DNA from: Bacteroidales bacterium UBA3743
GTDB taxonomy: Bacteria; Bacteroidota; Bacteroidia; Bacteroidales; Paludibacteraceae
Length of the DNA: 51,998 nt
Direction of reading: 5' to 3'
NCBI GenBank assembly: GCA_002371265.1
Contig: DFGT01000006.1
Coordinates: forward strand, 1-51,998
Shown here: positions 34,786 through 44,101 of the stretch, piece by piece
Numbering within the stretch: the stretch's first letter is position 1
How the letters are laid out: every line of letters begins with the position of its first letter
Notes under the pieces: generated by a model
Seen by the model: the letters and a program-made list of their open reading frames with translations, nothing else
What the model was told of the DNA's origin: nothing
Database searches by the model: none
Translations under genes and position numbers: made by a program

Positions 34786-36033
34786 TTATTCAAACCTTAT
34801 CGCTTCTGCTGGCGAGATGTTTTTGATGATATAGGTAGGAGCGATCAGAATCATTGTGCTGATGGCGGCGATGCCAATGTTCAATAGGATTATTGTCGAC
34901 GGTACAATCTCTGCTGGTACATGGTCGACGTAGTAGGTCTCGGGATCGAGAGGAATGATGTGGAACTGCATTTGCATCCAGCATAGGGCGATGCTGACGA
35001 CATTTCCTATCAGCATACCTTTGCCGACAAGGAACAACGACTGGTAGAGAAATATTTTTCTGATGCTCCAGCTGTTTTCTCCCAATGCGAACAGCACTCC
35101 GATCATGTTTGTACGCTCAAGAATAAGAATCAACAGGCTCGACGCGATTGTGAAGCCTGCCACACATATCATCAGCACCAATATGATAGCCACGTTGATG
35201 TCGAGCATTTCAAGCCATGCGAATATTTGTGGCGACAACTCCTTGACGCTTTTCAGAATGTATGGGTTGCCATCTTCGTCGAAACGATTGCCGATAGTGC
35301 GGAAAATCTTATCGTAATGCTCGTCGAGAGTGTTGAAATCAGCGATTTGAATTTCGACGTGAGTGACTTTATCTTCACTCCATGAGTTAAGACGTTGCAG
35401 ATGACGGAGGTCCGCCACCACTACTTTGTCGTCGAAATCTGTGAATCCGGTGTTGTATAAACCAGTGATTGTCAGCGGGCGAACTCGTATTTTCCCATTT
35501 AGCACGAAGTAGATACGCATTTTGTCGCCGACGGAAAGATTCATTTTTTGAGCAAGACGGGAGGATATCACAGCCTCTTTGCTTATGCTGTCTTTTGTAA
35601 TTTCGGCTATCCTTCCGTCGACGATGCTGCTCTTGAAAAAATCCCAGCTGTAATCGCAGTCCACTCCTTTGAATACAATGCCTTGCACATCTTCATCTGT
35701 CTTGAGAATTGCCCCATAGTTGCATATTCTCTGGGCATGCTCGACTCCGTCGATATTCTGTATTTTAGACATTAAAAAAGAGTCAACACTGATTGGTCTA
35801 CAATCAATGCTGCCTCTTTCTGATAATCCACAAATCTGGTAATGAGAAGAAAAACCGATCAGCTTTTCCCTTATTTCATTTTTGAAACCTGTGATGACAC
35901 ACATGGCGATGATCATCACGGCTGTACCGATAGCCGTTCCCAGTACCGCAATCTTAACAGCGGTTTTCGACACGCGTTTCTTGCCTTTCTGCTCGTAATG
36001 AAGACGTTTGGCAATAAACAGTTCGAGATTCAT
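34786..36033 (-). CDS. ABC transporter permease of the LolC/LolE-FtsX type
   Basis: The ATG at 36033 (MNLELFIAKRLHYEQ) gives 415 residues; a GTG three codons earlier is in frame. One N-terminal membrane helix (about 25-50, AVLGTAIGTAVMIIAMCVIT) precedes a periplasmic MacB-type core domain, and three helices close the protein (NVAIILVLMICVAGF onward), ending TYIIKNISPAEAIRFE. This four-helix FtsX layout is that of lipoprotein-releasing LolC/LolE permeases, which pass lipoproteins from the inner membrane to LolA. The ATPase partner (LolD) is not adjacent. It lies 25 bases after the aminotransferase gene on the same strand, so the two are probably co-transcribed. Confidence 0.82.
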   Translation of the reverse strand: MNLELFIAKRLHYEQKGKKRVSKTAVKIAVLGTAIGTAVMIIAMCVITGFKNEIREKLIGFSSHYQICGLSERGSIDCRPISVDSFLMSKIQNIDGVEHAQRICNYGAILKTDEDVQGIVFKGVDCDYSWDFFKSSIVDGRIAEITKDSISKEAVISSRLAQKMNLSVGDKMRIYFVLNGKIRVRPLTITGLYNTGFTDFDDKVVVADLRHLQRLNSWSEDKVTHVEIQIADFNTLDEHYDKIFRTIGNRFDEDGNPYILKSVKELSPQIFAWLEMLDINVAIILVLMICVAGFTIASSLLILILERTNMIGVLFALGENSWSIRKIFLYQSLFLVGKGMLIGNVVSIALCWMQMQFHIIPLDPETYYVDHVPAEIVPSTIILLNIGIAAISTMILIAPTYIIKNISPAEAIRFE

Positions 36034-36058
36034 ACCGGGCACCGTCTATTAAATCGTA

Positions 36059-37258
36059 TCAAATAGTGCGTCCTGGATAAACTTCCAACGCCTTCTTCAA
36101 TACGAATAATGCTTTAGTCAAGTCTTCTTTCTGAAGCACATACGCTACACGCACCTCATCCTTGCCAAGCTCAGTTGATGTGTAGAATCCGCTGGCAGGT
36201 GCCATCATCACAGTCTGACCCTCATACTCGAATTCCTCAAGAAGCCAAGCACAGAATTTGTCTGCGTCGTCGATTGGCAAACGTGCTACAGTGTAGAATG
36301 CACCCATTGGAATAGGGGAGTAGACACCAGGGATACGGTTGAGACCGTCGATCAAGAACTTGCGTCGCTCCACATATTCATTATACATCTCAAGCATATA
36401 GTCTTGAGGGGTGTCGAATGATGCCTCTGCAACAATCTGACCGATCAAAGGTGGAGAAAGACGAGCCTGACAGAATTTCATCACGTTCTTTTTAACCTCC
36501 TCGTTCTTTGTCACCAAAGCTCCGATACGGATTCCACATTCACTGTATCTCTTTGAAACCGAGTCGAAAAGCACTACGTTGTTTTCGATTCCGTCAAGAT
36601 GGAACGCAGAAATATATGGTGCACCTGTATAGCAGAATTCGCGGTATACCTCATCAGAGAACAAGTACAAATCATACTTCTTCACCAAGTCGCGAATCTG
36701 GTTAAGCTCATTTCTTGTGTAAAGATAACCTGTAGGGTTGTTAGGGTTGCAGATCAAAATACCCTTTGTGCGTGGAGTGATCAGCTCCTCAAACTTCTCG
36801 ATTGGAGGCAATGCAAAACCTTCCTCTATTGTAGAGACAACTGGCTTGACCACGGCTCCACATGCGATGGCAAACGCAGTGTAGTTGGCATACGCAGGTT
36901 CTGGCACGATAATCTCGTCGCCTGGATCCAAGCAAGCCATGAAAGCGAAGTTTACAGCCTCTGAACCGCCGCAAGTGACAATGATATCTTTTTCTGTGAC
37001 ATCAATCTTGAAACGGTGGTAATATTCCTTTAGCTTTAGACGCAAACTCTTATAGCCGTCAGATGGAGAATACTCCAAAATCTTTCTGTCGATGTGTTTA
37101 AGTGCATCAAGCGCGACTTGTGGTGTATGCAAATCTGGTTGACCAATATTTAAATGGTACACTTTAACACCACGTTCCTTGGCACGGTCTGCCAATGGCA
37201 CGAGTTTTCTGATAGGCGACTGAGGCATCTGCTGTCCTCTTATTGATGTCTGCGGCAT
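36059..37258 (-). CDS. PLP-dependent class I aminotransferase
   Basis: The 399-residue fold type I enzyme carries YHLNIGQPDLHTP, CNPNNPTG, SDEVYREF and SVSKRYSECGIRIG, whose Lys forms the Schiff base with PLP. RVAYVL near the end supplies the carboxylate-binding arginine. Members of this AspC-like subgroup transfer amino groups among aspartate, aromatic or branched amino acids and 2-oxoglutarate; the substrate cannot be told from sequence. It is the first gene of a likely two-gene unit with the LolC/E-type permease. Length and motifs are complete. Confidence 0.88.
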   Translation of the reverse strand: MPQTSIRGQQMPQSPIRKLVPLADRAKERGVKVYHLNIGQPDLHTPQVALDALKHIDRKILEYSPSDGYKSLRLKLKEYYHRFKIDVTEKDIIVTCGGSEAVNFAFMACLDPGDEIIVPEPAYANYTAFAIACGAVVKPVVSTIEEGFALPPIEKFEELITPRTKGILICNPNNPTGYLYTRNELNQIRDLVKKYDLYLFSDEVYREFCYTGAPYISAFHLDGIENNVVLFDSVSKRYSECGIRIGALVTKNEEVKKNVMKFCQARLSPPLIGQIVAEASFDTPQDYMLEMYNEYVERRKFLIDGLNRIPGVYSPIPMGAFYTVARLPIDDADKFCAWLLEEFEYEGQTVMMAPASGFYTSTELGKDEVRVAYVLQKEDLTKALFVLKKALEVYPGRTI

Positions 37259-37360
37259 TTCTTAATTATAATTTGTTCTATTTCAGTGTAAAAACTGAAA
37301 GTCTCGTCTCTTTTTTTAGTAAAATCACGCTCTTTATGCGTGCAATTACACAATCTTGTG

Positions 37361-37393
37361 CAAAAATAATCTTTTTTTGTCACAAAATGCAAA
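37361..37393 (-). promoter_or_regulatory. promoter of the aminotransferase gene
   Basis: On the minus strand TTTG (37387-37390) and TATTTTTG (37361-37368) lie about 20 bases apart; another TTTG sits at 37383-37386. The leader is about 95 bases. Confidence 0.45.
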
Positions 37394-37399
37394 AATATA

Positions 37400-37852
37400 T
37401 CAGCCTAATTTGAAGACGATACGCAATTTTCCATCTGCGTAGCTGTGACTTGTGATGCGGAACTCACCTATTTCAGATGTGTTTTGCACGTGGGCACCGA
37501 CGCAGAGGCAAACGTCGTAGTCGCCGATGTAGACAAGACGGAATTTGTCTGCACCTTCAGGTAGGGTGGCCCGGCTCACATTGTCGGGAATCTGATCTTC
37601 TGTGACAAACTCATACCTCACGTCGACATGGGAATTGATGACCTCATTGACGCGACGGGTGATCTCATCCACCTCTTCTTGAGTCAGATCGTGGTCGATC
37701 ATATAGTGGCATTTGCTCTTCTTACGCTCGATATGGTTCTCCACCGAACGTGGGCATCCATAGATATTCACCATTGTGCGGTTCAGAATATGTTCAGCCG
37801 AATGCATCGGCGGATATTCCTGTTTGTTGTGCTCAAAAACTGGTTCTTCCAT
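37400..37852 (-). CDS. AlaX-like trans-editing domain protein
   Basis: The ATG at 37852 (MEEPVFEHNKQEYPPMHSAE, 150 residues) is preferred to upstream in-frame codons because the promoter lies between. The zinc-binding tetrad of the alanyl/threonyl-tRNA synthetase second additional domain is present: H17 and H21 in HSAEHIL and C117 and H121 in CVGAHV. Such free-standing domains hydrolyse mischarged Ser-tRNA(Ala) or related aminoacyl-tRNAs. Which tRNA is edited is not decidable here. It is a single-gene unit. Confidence 0.85.
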   Translation of the reverse strand: MEEPVFEHNKQEYPPMHSAEHILNRTMVNIYGCPRSVENHIERKKSKCHYMIDHDLTQEEVDEITRRVNEVINSHVDVRYEFVTEDQIPDNVSRATLPEGADKFRLVYIGDYDVCLCVGAHVQNTSEIGEFRITSHSYADGKLRIVFKLG

Positions 37853-37869
37853 ATTATTATTTATTTCTG

Positions 37870-37900
37870 CAAAGATAGGAATTGGCGGAGAAAGAAGCAA
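37870..37900 (-). promoter_or_regulatory. promoter of the AlaX-like gene
   Basis: On the minus strand TTG (37898-37900) and TATCTTTG (37870-37877) are 20 bases apart, giving an 11-base leader. Confidence 0.55.
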
Positions 37901-38021
37901 TTTATGGGAGGGGGAAGAGTGCATCAAACAAAAACAGGAGCGTTTTTCTAATTTACAAAAATCAAACAGGGTTATGCCATAAACATGCTCAACCCTGTAA
38001 AAAATGATGGAGGATTGGATT

Positions 38022-38819
38022 TTACAAATTAATATGTTCTCTTATTATGTTCGCTAATCGAATTAAAAGATCGTTAGAACAACGTGATAATTGCTTGCAA
38101 TGCAATAGAAGTCTATTTCCTGATTTGTAAATACGAATCCATTCACTTGGATCTTTTTCAGATGGATCTTCATTTACATATGTCAGGTTAAATAATGCTT
38201 GTAAATCAATGTCGTACATTCTTTTTGATACATAAATGCCTGCGGCTACGATGATAACTGGAAACTGTTGAAAAAAATCGTGTGTGAAGAGTTCAGTTGT
38301 CCTTATCCTAATAGAATTTTCAGTTGCTTTATTCTTGGCAGGACTTTTAGGGAACGGTTTGCTACTCAATTCAGAAATGAAGGCATATTTATGGAAATCT
38401 ACTTCTTCCTCACTTAGTATACCTGGGTATACTAAAGAAATAAGTTTTTGATAGCATTTCCAAGTTTTACTAGTTCCTCCATTTTGGGGAAGTCTATGTA
38501 TTTTTTGATCATGTTTATATGGATACAATGGGGAAAAATCTTCTCTGATGTATTTTTTGCAGTTTCGCCCCCATACTTTAATGTCATCGAAATCTTGGTT
38601 TTGATCAATGCATTTTGCCCAAAGAGAGGTATTTTCTTGATGTAATCCATAATGAAAATTAAAATCTATTGAAAGATTTTTTTCGGAAAGAGCCGCTTCT
38701 TTACCAATAATCAGAATTTTGGCAGAAGGATTTCCTGTGCCAATAAATTTTAAGTTTTCGTCATTTTTTTCTTTAAAAAAAGAATTGACTAAATCACAAA
38801 ATGATTTTGAATATTCCAT
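38022..38819 (-). CDS. conserved hypothetical protein, possible uracil-DNA-glycosylase fold
   Basis: The 265-residue protein has no signal or membrane segment. FIGTGNPSAKILIIGKEAAL near residues 25-44 resembles the first strand and loop of the UDG superfamily (GxNPxAxILIIGxE). A second strand, FPVIIVAAGIYV, and a C-terminal NRLLLHCKQLSR, where UDG-fold proteins carry their last His motif, fit the same fold. The classical catalytic GxDPxxx loop is not seen, so enzymatic activity is doubtful. It lies 11 bases after the WYL regulator gene on the same strand and is probably co-transcribed with it. Confidence 0.55.
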   Translation of the reverse strand: MEYSKSFCDLVNSFFKEKNDENLKFIGTGNPSAKILIIGKEAALSEKNLSIDFNFHYGLHQENTSLWAKCIDQNQDFDDIKVWGRNCKKYIREDFSPLYPYKHDQKIHRLPQNGGTSKTWKCYQKLISLVYPGILSEEEVDFHKYAFISELSSKPFPKSPAKNKATENSIRIRTTELFTHDFFQQFPVIIVAAGIYVSKRMYDIDLQALFNLTYVNEDPSEKDPSEWIRIYKSGNRLLLHCKQLSRCSNDLLIRLANIIREHINL

Positions 38820-38830
38820 AATATAAGTTT

Positions 38831-39742
38831 TTAATAGTTATACATCTTGTTCATAATTCCTGTCATCTTAGCGAGTTCTTCCCTCATATCGTTTGGTTCC
38901 AGCACCTCAACTTGAGTGCCCATCCTTAACACTTCCTGATAGAAGTCGTATGTCGGTCGGATGTAGAGTTCGAAGATGCTGTAGTCATCATTTCGTTCGA
39001 TCTCTTTTTGACTCTCATGAAGCGGAAGATCTCTGATATAGTTGGCTTGGAAGGCTGATGCTTTCAGTCGGACATGGGTGGCATCTGGTCCTCCTTCGTC
39101 ACTCATCACTCCATAGCAGTCTCTGAAAAACGCTTCCGCAGAGAAATCGTCTGGCATCTCAAACACCTCATTCATGATACTTAATTCAAGAATGCGGTCG
39201 AGGCAGAACCTGCGTACATTTCTTGTATTCAATGTGTTGGCGACGACGTACCAACGCTGATGCCACAATCTAAGAATATAAGGCTCGACTATGAGCAACG
39301 AATCAGTGTTTCCGAAATAGTCATGATAGACGATGCGTAACCGTCTGTTGTGTTTCATCGCTTCCATGATGTTTTCCAGGTGATGCAATCCCGACGGTAC
39401 ATTTTCAAGCACGATGCGGTTGTGAAGACACCTGTTCTCTATCAACGCATTGCTCACACTATTGGTGCTGAATAGCCAGCGTTCCATACTTCCATTATGC
39501 AGATCCTCTGGATTCTCTAGATAGTAGCGGTATTCACCACGTCCTTCGTTGGACACAGTGATACCGAATGTGTCGGAAATCACGTCGATCCACTTATGCA
39601 GAGTGCGTTTGGACAGGTCAATCCCGTCGCTCATCAGCTCGTTCTCCTTCCATTTTTGATTCAAATCGACGAACGAAATCTTACCTGCCTTACGGATGGT
39701 ATCAACAAGCCAAACTATCTTATTTGTTTGATTAACTGCCAT
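38831..39742 (-). CDS. WYL-domain transcriptional regulator
   Basis: The 303-residue protein starts with a winged-helix-like DNA-binding part (IVWLVDTIRKAGKISFVDLNQKW, then LSKRTLHKWIDVI). A WYL domain follows near residues 125-200 (RLRIVYHDYF, LRLWHQRWYVVANTL, RRFCLDRI) and then the WCX extension (VRLKASAFQANYIRDLP). WYL domains sense nucleic-acid or nucleotide ligands, and such regulators often control defence or DNA-repair genes. The partner gene just downstream may be its target. No clear TAnnTTTG is seen upstream. Confidence 0.88.
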   Translation of the reverse strand: MAVNQTNKIVWLVDTIRKAGKISFVDLNQKWKENELMSDGIDLSKRTLHKWIDVISDTFGITVSNEGRGEYRYYLENPEDLHNGSMERWLFSTNSVSNALIENRCLHNRIVLENVPSGLHHLENIMEAMKHNRRLRIVYHDYFGNTDSLLIVEPYILRLWHQRWYVVANTLNTRNVRRFCLDRILELSIMNEVFEMPDDFSAEAFFRDCYGVMSDEGGPDATHVRLKASAFQANYIRDLPLHESQKEIERNDDYSIFELYIRPTYDFYQEVLRMGTQVEVLEPNDMREELAKMTGIMNKMYNY

Positions 39743-40010
39743 ACTTGAAGGTTTTTACGGTTACACACTGATTGCAAAAAAACGACTTCTATCTCTTTTT
39801 TGCTAATTTATAAAAAAGTTGTGCAATTACAATGTACAGCTTTGTTAAATTATTGTTTTTCTTGTACATTGAGTATACATTTTGTAAAGAAGTATGATAA
39901 TATTCAAGTTTGTTATGCTCGGATACTGTCCCGTTGATTTATGGAGTTAAAACTACTTGAATATAACAGGTAGAGCAAGATATTTTGTATACAGAAACAA
40001 ATATAGAAAC
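39743..40010 (-). other. intergenic stretch with no supported feature
   Basis: This AT-rich region must hold the WYL gene's promoter on the minus strand, but I see no clear TAnnTTTG with proper spacing, and no reading frame or hairpin of note. Confidence 0.5.
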
Positions 40011-40047
40011 AAAGGAGGTATGAATACTTAAGTGTACCCATACCTCC
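40011..40047 (-). terminator. probable terminator of the C25 protease operon
   Basis: GGAGGTATG pairs with CATACCTCC around a 16-base loop that is itself partly self-complementary (ACTTAAGT). On the minus strand it is followed by TTTGTTT, a weak T tract. Confidence 0.5.
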
Positions 40048-40113
40048 AGATAATAGATGGTCAAATAACCAATATGTATAAAAATATAGGTTATTGCAAA
40101 ATGGATTCTATGT

Positions 40114-42873
40114 TTAATCGACCACTATCTTTTCTGAGAAATTTCCATTTGCTAGTTGAACAGTTACAACATAAGCACCTTTATTGACAGAGAAACGAAG
40201 TGTGTTGTTTCCTTGTTTTGATGCAATTTGTTTACCTGATACATCAGATATGATAACATTTGCATTCAAATCGCCCAAGACAACAAAAATCTCACCGTTT
40301 TTAACATATGTCTTTATGTCAATTGAAGAAAGATTATTGTTTCCAGTCAATGGATCGTTAACTTCTTTGATATCAACATCATTTGAGTTATTAGATTCAT
40401 TGTATTCAGGAGCTTCTGTTTCAACAGCCGAATAAGATGAGAATGGAGCATCTTTACTGAATGAACATGATGTACCTCCAGTTTTTGCAACAAAAATTCC
40501 ACTAGATTTGTCGTTTGATACTGTAAATCCGGATTTGAATTCAATATACTCTGTCGCGTAGTAATTAACATTTACATTGTTTACTAATACGTCTCCTGCT
40601 GTTGTTTGTCTTGTTACGGAATTACCTGCAACAATAGTATTTGCTTTCACATCCTCATTTGCTGAGTAAGTCTTATTTTGTATATAAGTTACAGCGTCAG
40701 AATTGTTGACAAAGCAATTAACAGCAGAACTGCTGCCGTCATAAACAAATGGAACATAGTTGTGCTTGTAAACGGTTACAGCATAATTGAAATCTATTCC
40801 CTCGAAAGATGCATCAGAAACCCCATCAAATGACTGTACGTAAGTGTCTCCTGCGTCGTCTGTGCTACATAGAGATATACGGCATCCTGTAACAGGAGTA
40901 GTCACTTTTACTGTCGTTCCAGTTTTTGTTACAATTGCATCCAGACATGCGGGCACTTCTGTACGTAGCTCCATACTAGGATCACCAAAGTAGTGGAAGA
41001 TCTGATTTGTGTATTGGCTTGTTCCGTAAATCTGAATCATCATCAATAGCCCCTTGTTTAGTACATGTCCCATGTTGTACACAGGGGTCAAGTCAGAAGG
41101 CTTGTATGTCTTACCTTTGGCCCAAACTGTGGTGACTCCAGGAGAAGGGAATAGCGCATCAAATATTCCGATGGCGAAAGCATCATTAAATCCGGAATAA
41201 CTAATAGCAGTAGATCCGATAACACCTACAGCACCTCCATTTTTTTGACGAAGAAATGCTTCACAAAAACATTCTGGCTGTTGAAAACCTCCTGTTAAAC
41301 AGTTAAGACTGAAAACCACAGGTGTTTTATTGCCATTTGACAATGCTTTAATATTTGTTGTGTTGAAATTAGGTGTTCCCCATCCAGAATAATTTCCATG
41401 ATCTCTGTGCAGAATATAACTTGCCCCTCCATTTATAAAATTGGATACATTTGCTGATGTGCCAGTCCAAATGGGATTACTTCCATATAAATTGGATGGT
41501 AGTTTTGCTCCAGTTGAGTAATTCTTGCTATAATAATGAGGCTCAATGCCACTTTTGGTTGCATAAACACGATTGATGTTTTTGCCCCAACCCATTACAT
41601 AATTACGGATTTCTTCACTTGTCAATACAAAACGGCGGTCCTCATATCCATCTTTGTTATCATCTTGAAATTCCGCACAATGTAGTGCAGTATTGTAAAA
41701 ATCATCATCCAATACAGGATTCTGTTCGTATCTTATTATTTTGTCAAGAACCACTTTTGCTTCGTTCTCATCTGCTACAGAAATACGGCCTCTTGCCATA
41801 TCGGCAGTATAATCAGATTTTCCATCCATACAAACATACTTCAAATCTGATGCCCATGATCCATAATATGATTGGTAGCTTGAATCTTCGTAATCTGTAA
41901 GATAAGATGGCACATCGTTAATATCTCCGACAATCAATAAATATTCTGGCTTTTCATTTGTTATATAGGCAGCCTTGATAGCTTGGTCTATTTCGTTAGG
42001 AGTAGACCATTTATCTGCCGAGATAACACAGCACTTGTATCCTAACTTAGACTTCCAACTCTTAAAATTTTCTATTACAGGAAGGTATTTGTTGGTTGTC
42101 ACAATCAAATAGTCTGCATATTTTTTAGATGCTGATGCATTTCCTGCTCTTAAATTAGAAGCCTCTTCTGTATCTTCTGATGGAATGTAGTCTGCGATAA
42201 CACCTTTCAATAAAGAAGGCATATTCTTGTAGTTAAGAGGTACGTTTTCGTCGCCAGGCAAAGCTGTTTCTGAAACAAAATCATTTTTATTCCATGAGAT
42301 ACGATATGTGATTTCCGTGCAACATTTTATGGTTTTTGCTACTGGATTATATTGTATTGGACACAAACTGACAGAAGCAAACGGATATGATCGATATGAT
42401 TGTATGCTTGATATATTTGCATTCTTTTCTGGATAATATCCATCCTTTTTATAAACGTCGGAAAACTCCAATTTTAAGATTGAATCATTGGATGATTGAA
42501 TGATAGGACCTCTTGATGGTAAAACATTGAATGTTTTATATTCTTTAGTGGATTGTTTTAAAACCTCTACTTTTACGTCCATTGACGCAACACTTAACAA
42601 ATCAGTGATTGTAGGAAGTTCTGGATTTCCTTTCTCTTCCAATACTGATGTGTTGTTCATGCGAATCAAATGGAATTCTTGATTGTCAATAGTCGTTTTC
42701 TCAACAGAGAATCCACCAAATCTGTAGGTGACATCTATATAATTGCTTCCTTGTTTTACTTCTCGAGACACCTCGAAATCTCCATTTTCCACTACACCAT
42801 CAGTGTAGGAGTAGTGTGTGGCGTAAAGAGAAGTGACAAAGAACAATAATATGCTTAATAAAGAATACTTCAT
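40114..42873 (-). CDS. gingipain-like C25 cysteine protease, T9SS type A cargo
   Basis: The ATG at 42873 gives 919 residues; a GTG just before it is unnecessary. A signal peptide (to about residue 19) is followed by a C25-type propeptide (to about 245) and the caspase-like catalytic domain beginning KYADYLIVT. Catalytic His and Cys fit H492 in HRDHGN and C525 in LNCLTGG. An Ig-like domain and a beta-structured region follow, then a type A sorting domain (ISSDIK-like start near 840, ANVIISDVSGKQI, NKGAYVVTVQL, ending KIVVD). Gingipains of Porphyromonas are secreted by T9SS and self-processed; substrate specificity here (Arg or Lys) cannot be read from the sequence. Its operon partner lies 48 bases upstream. 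Confidence 0.9.
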   Translation of the reverse strand: MKYSLLSILLFFVTSLYATHYSYTDGVVENGDFEVSREVKQGSNYIDVTYRFGGFSVEKTTIDNQEFHLIRMNNTSVLEEKGNPELPTITDLLSVASMDVKVEVLKQSTKEYKTFNVLPSRGPIIQSSNDSILKLEFSDVYKKDGYYPEKNANISSIQSYRSYPFASVSLCPIQYNPVAKTIKCCTEITYRISWNKNDFVSETALPGDENVPLNYKNMPSLLKGVIADYIPSEDTEEASNLRAGNASASKKYADYLIVTTNKYLPVIENFKSWKSKLGYKCCVISADKWSTPNEIDQAIKAAYITNEKPEYLLIVGDINDVPSYLTDYEDSSYQSYYGSWASDLKYVCMDGKSDYTADMARGRISVADENEAKVVLDKIIRYEQNPVLDDDFYNTALHCAEFQDDNKDGYEDRRFVLTSEEIRNYVMGWGKNINRVYATKSGIEPHYYSKNYSTGAKLPSNLYGSNPIWTGTSANVSNFINGGASYILHRDHGNYSGWGTPNFNTTNIKALSNGNKTPVVFSLNCLTGGFQQPECFCEAFLRQKNGGAVGVIGSTAISYSGFNDAFAIGIFDALFPSPGVTTVWAKGKTYKPSDLTPVYNMGHVLNKGLLMMIQIYGTSQYTNQIFHYFGDPSMELRTEVPACLDAIVTKTGTTVKVTTPVTGCRISLCSTDDAGDTYVQSFDGVSDASFEGIDFNYAVTVYKHNYVPFVYDGSSSAVNCFVNNSDAVTYIQNKTYSANEDVKANTIVAGNSVTRQTTAGDVLVNNVNVNYYATEYIEFKSGFTVSNDKSSGIFVAKTGGTSCSFSKDAPFSSYSAVETEAPEYNESNNSNDVDIKEVNDPLTGNNNLSSIDIKTYVKNGEIFVVLGDLNANVIISDVSGKQIASKQGNNTLRFSVNKGAYVVTVQLANGNFSEKIVVD

Positions 42874-42921
42874 CACTAAAAAAATTTAATTTATTGAATT
42901 GAAAAATTGAGATAAATCCAA

Positions 42922-43710
42922 TTACTTCTTTAGTGATTCAACTTCTGCTTTCAAAGCCTCGTTCTCTTTTTTCAACTGAATCATGTGAAGTGTCAATTCC
43001 TCGACCTTCTCCAACAAGATGTTAGTCATCTTTGATACACTGACTCCATTTGCTTCGATCTCTGCTGCTGAAGGCACACCTGGCAGGTGCTTGTTCTCGT
43101 TGACATAGCTCTCTACCTCAGACAAATCCTTAAGATCATAGTCGTTCTCGAAAACATAATCAGCAACGTCGTTCATGTTGATCTTGATGTCCTTTGTGAT
43201 TACGTTGTCTGTCTTGACTTCTGCAACCTTGAATTCACCCTTACACTCAATCTTTCCGTCAACAGCCAAGTTTCCTTCGAAATTGTGTGTGCTGGCTTTG
43301 TAATACATGTCGACCAAACGTCCTCCGCCAAGGGTTGAAATGGTGTATCCTGTGCCTTTAATGTAATCTATATAAAGATGGGCTGCCATTCCATTTGAGA
43401 AACTGCCATCGTATTGCCATAAATCGAGTCCCGCATTTACTCCGGTCAATGTGATTTTTCCATCGTTCGAAACTGTCATGACATTTTCATCGCCACTGTC
43501 ACGCAAATTGTTCTTGAAGCTTAGGAAATAATCAAACTTTTCATCTGTGATCTCTGCGTTGAAAAGAGTTGTGCTTGAAGATGTCGCTCCTAAAGATAAT
43601 GTGTAAGGAGACTTAAGGTACAAACCGTTAGAACCTTTCTCAAAACTTTGAGAACAAACGATGCTTGATGTCGCAATAAATGCGAAAACTGATAAAATGA
43701 CTTTTTTCAT
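42922..43710 (-). CDS. secreted protein with S74/tail-fibre-like C-terminal coiled coil
   Basis: The 262-residue product has a signal peptide (MKKVILSVFAFIATSSIVCS), a beta-rich Gly/Ser-rich body, and a C-terminal region typical of Bacteroidota proteins related to endosialidase-chaperone (S74) tails: ADYVFENDYDLKDLSEVESY, NKHLPGVPSAAEIE, MTNILLEKVEELTLHMIQL. The last 35 residues are a heptad-patterned coiled coil, suggesting a trimer or dimer. The usual self-cleaving S74 residues are not evident. It is first in a probable operon with the C25 protease and may be a surface fibre or a protease partner (inference). Confidence 0.75.
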   Translation of the reverse strand: MKKVILSVFAFIATSSIVCSQSFEKGSNGLYLKSPYTLSLGATSSSTTLFNAEITDEKFDYFLSFKNNLRDSGDENVMTVSNDGKITLTGVNAGLDLWQYDGSFSNGMAAHLYIDYIKGTGYTISTLGGGRLVDMYYKASTHNFEGNLAVDGKIECKGEFKVAEVKTDNVITKDIKINMNDVADYVFENDYDLKDLSEVESYVNENKHLPGVPSAAEIEANGVSVSKMTNILLEKVEELTLHMIQLKKENEALKAEVESLKK

Positions 43711-43841
43711 TTTTTTTGTGAAATAAAATTGATAAGTTATGCTTTCATGAATTTTCGCGATCCATGAAAACTGGTTAATTTTTTGAATTTACAATAGGCA
43801 TCTAAGCCTTAATGCGCATTAATCAAGTTGTAAAATCGGCG

Positions 43842-43849
43842 CAAAATTA
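43842..43849 (-). promoter_or_regulatory. -7 element of the S74-like/C25 operon
   Basis: On the minus strand this reads TAATTTTG, matching TAnnTTTG, about 130 bases before the start codon. No upstream TTTG is found at the usual spacing. Confidence 0.45.
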
Positions 43850-44045
43850 AGACAAAAATCAGTAGTCGGCTAATGATTATATTACTTTTTTTTAACAATT
43901 TTTTAGTATTGTTGAAAAGTATTTTTCTCTGATATTTTAGGGTGAATTGATTTTAGATGGGCAAAAAACTCGTTTATGGAATATCTTTGTGACTTTTTAT
44001 AAAGTCATATCTCATGGCGTGTCGCTGTTAAAATCAGCACAAAAA

Positions 44046-44076
44046 TTTGTCATTTGAAATTAATTGCCTACTTTTG
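44046..44076 (+). promoter_or_regulatory. promoter of mltG
   Basis: TTTG (44046-44049) and TACTTTTG (44069-44076) are 19 bases apart, a full match to the Bacteroidota consensus. The leader is about 20 bases. Confidence 0.7.
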
Positions 44077-44101
44077 AAATTCTAATAAATGAAAAACACA
44101 G

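Larger units (their letters stand above)
43711..44101 (+). other. divergent intergenic region
   Basis: This 391-base gap separates the minus-strand protease operon from mltG. It holds the two -7 elements listed separately. The remaining 43850-44040 stretch is AT-rich with no ORF or hairpin I can support. Confidence 0.6.
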
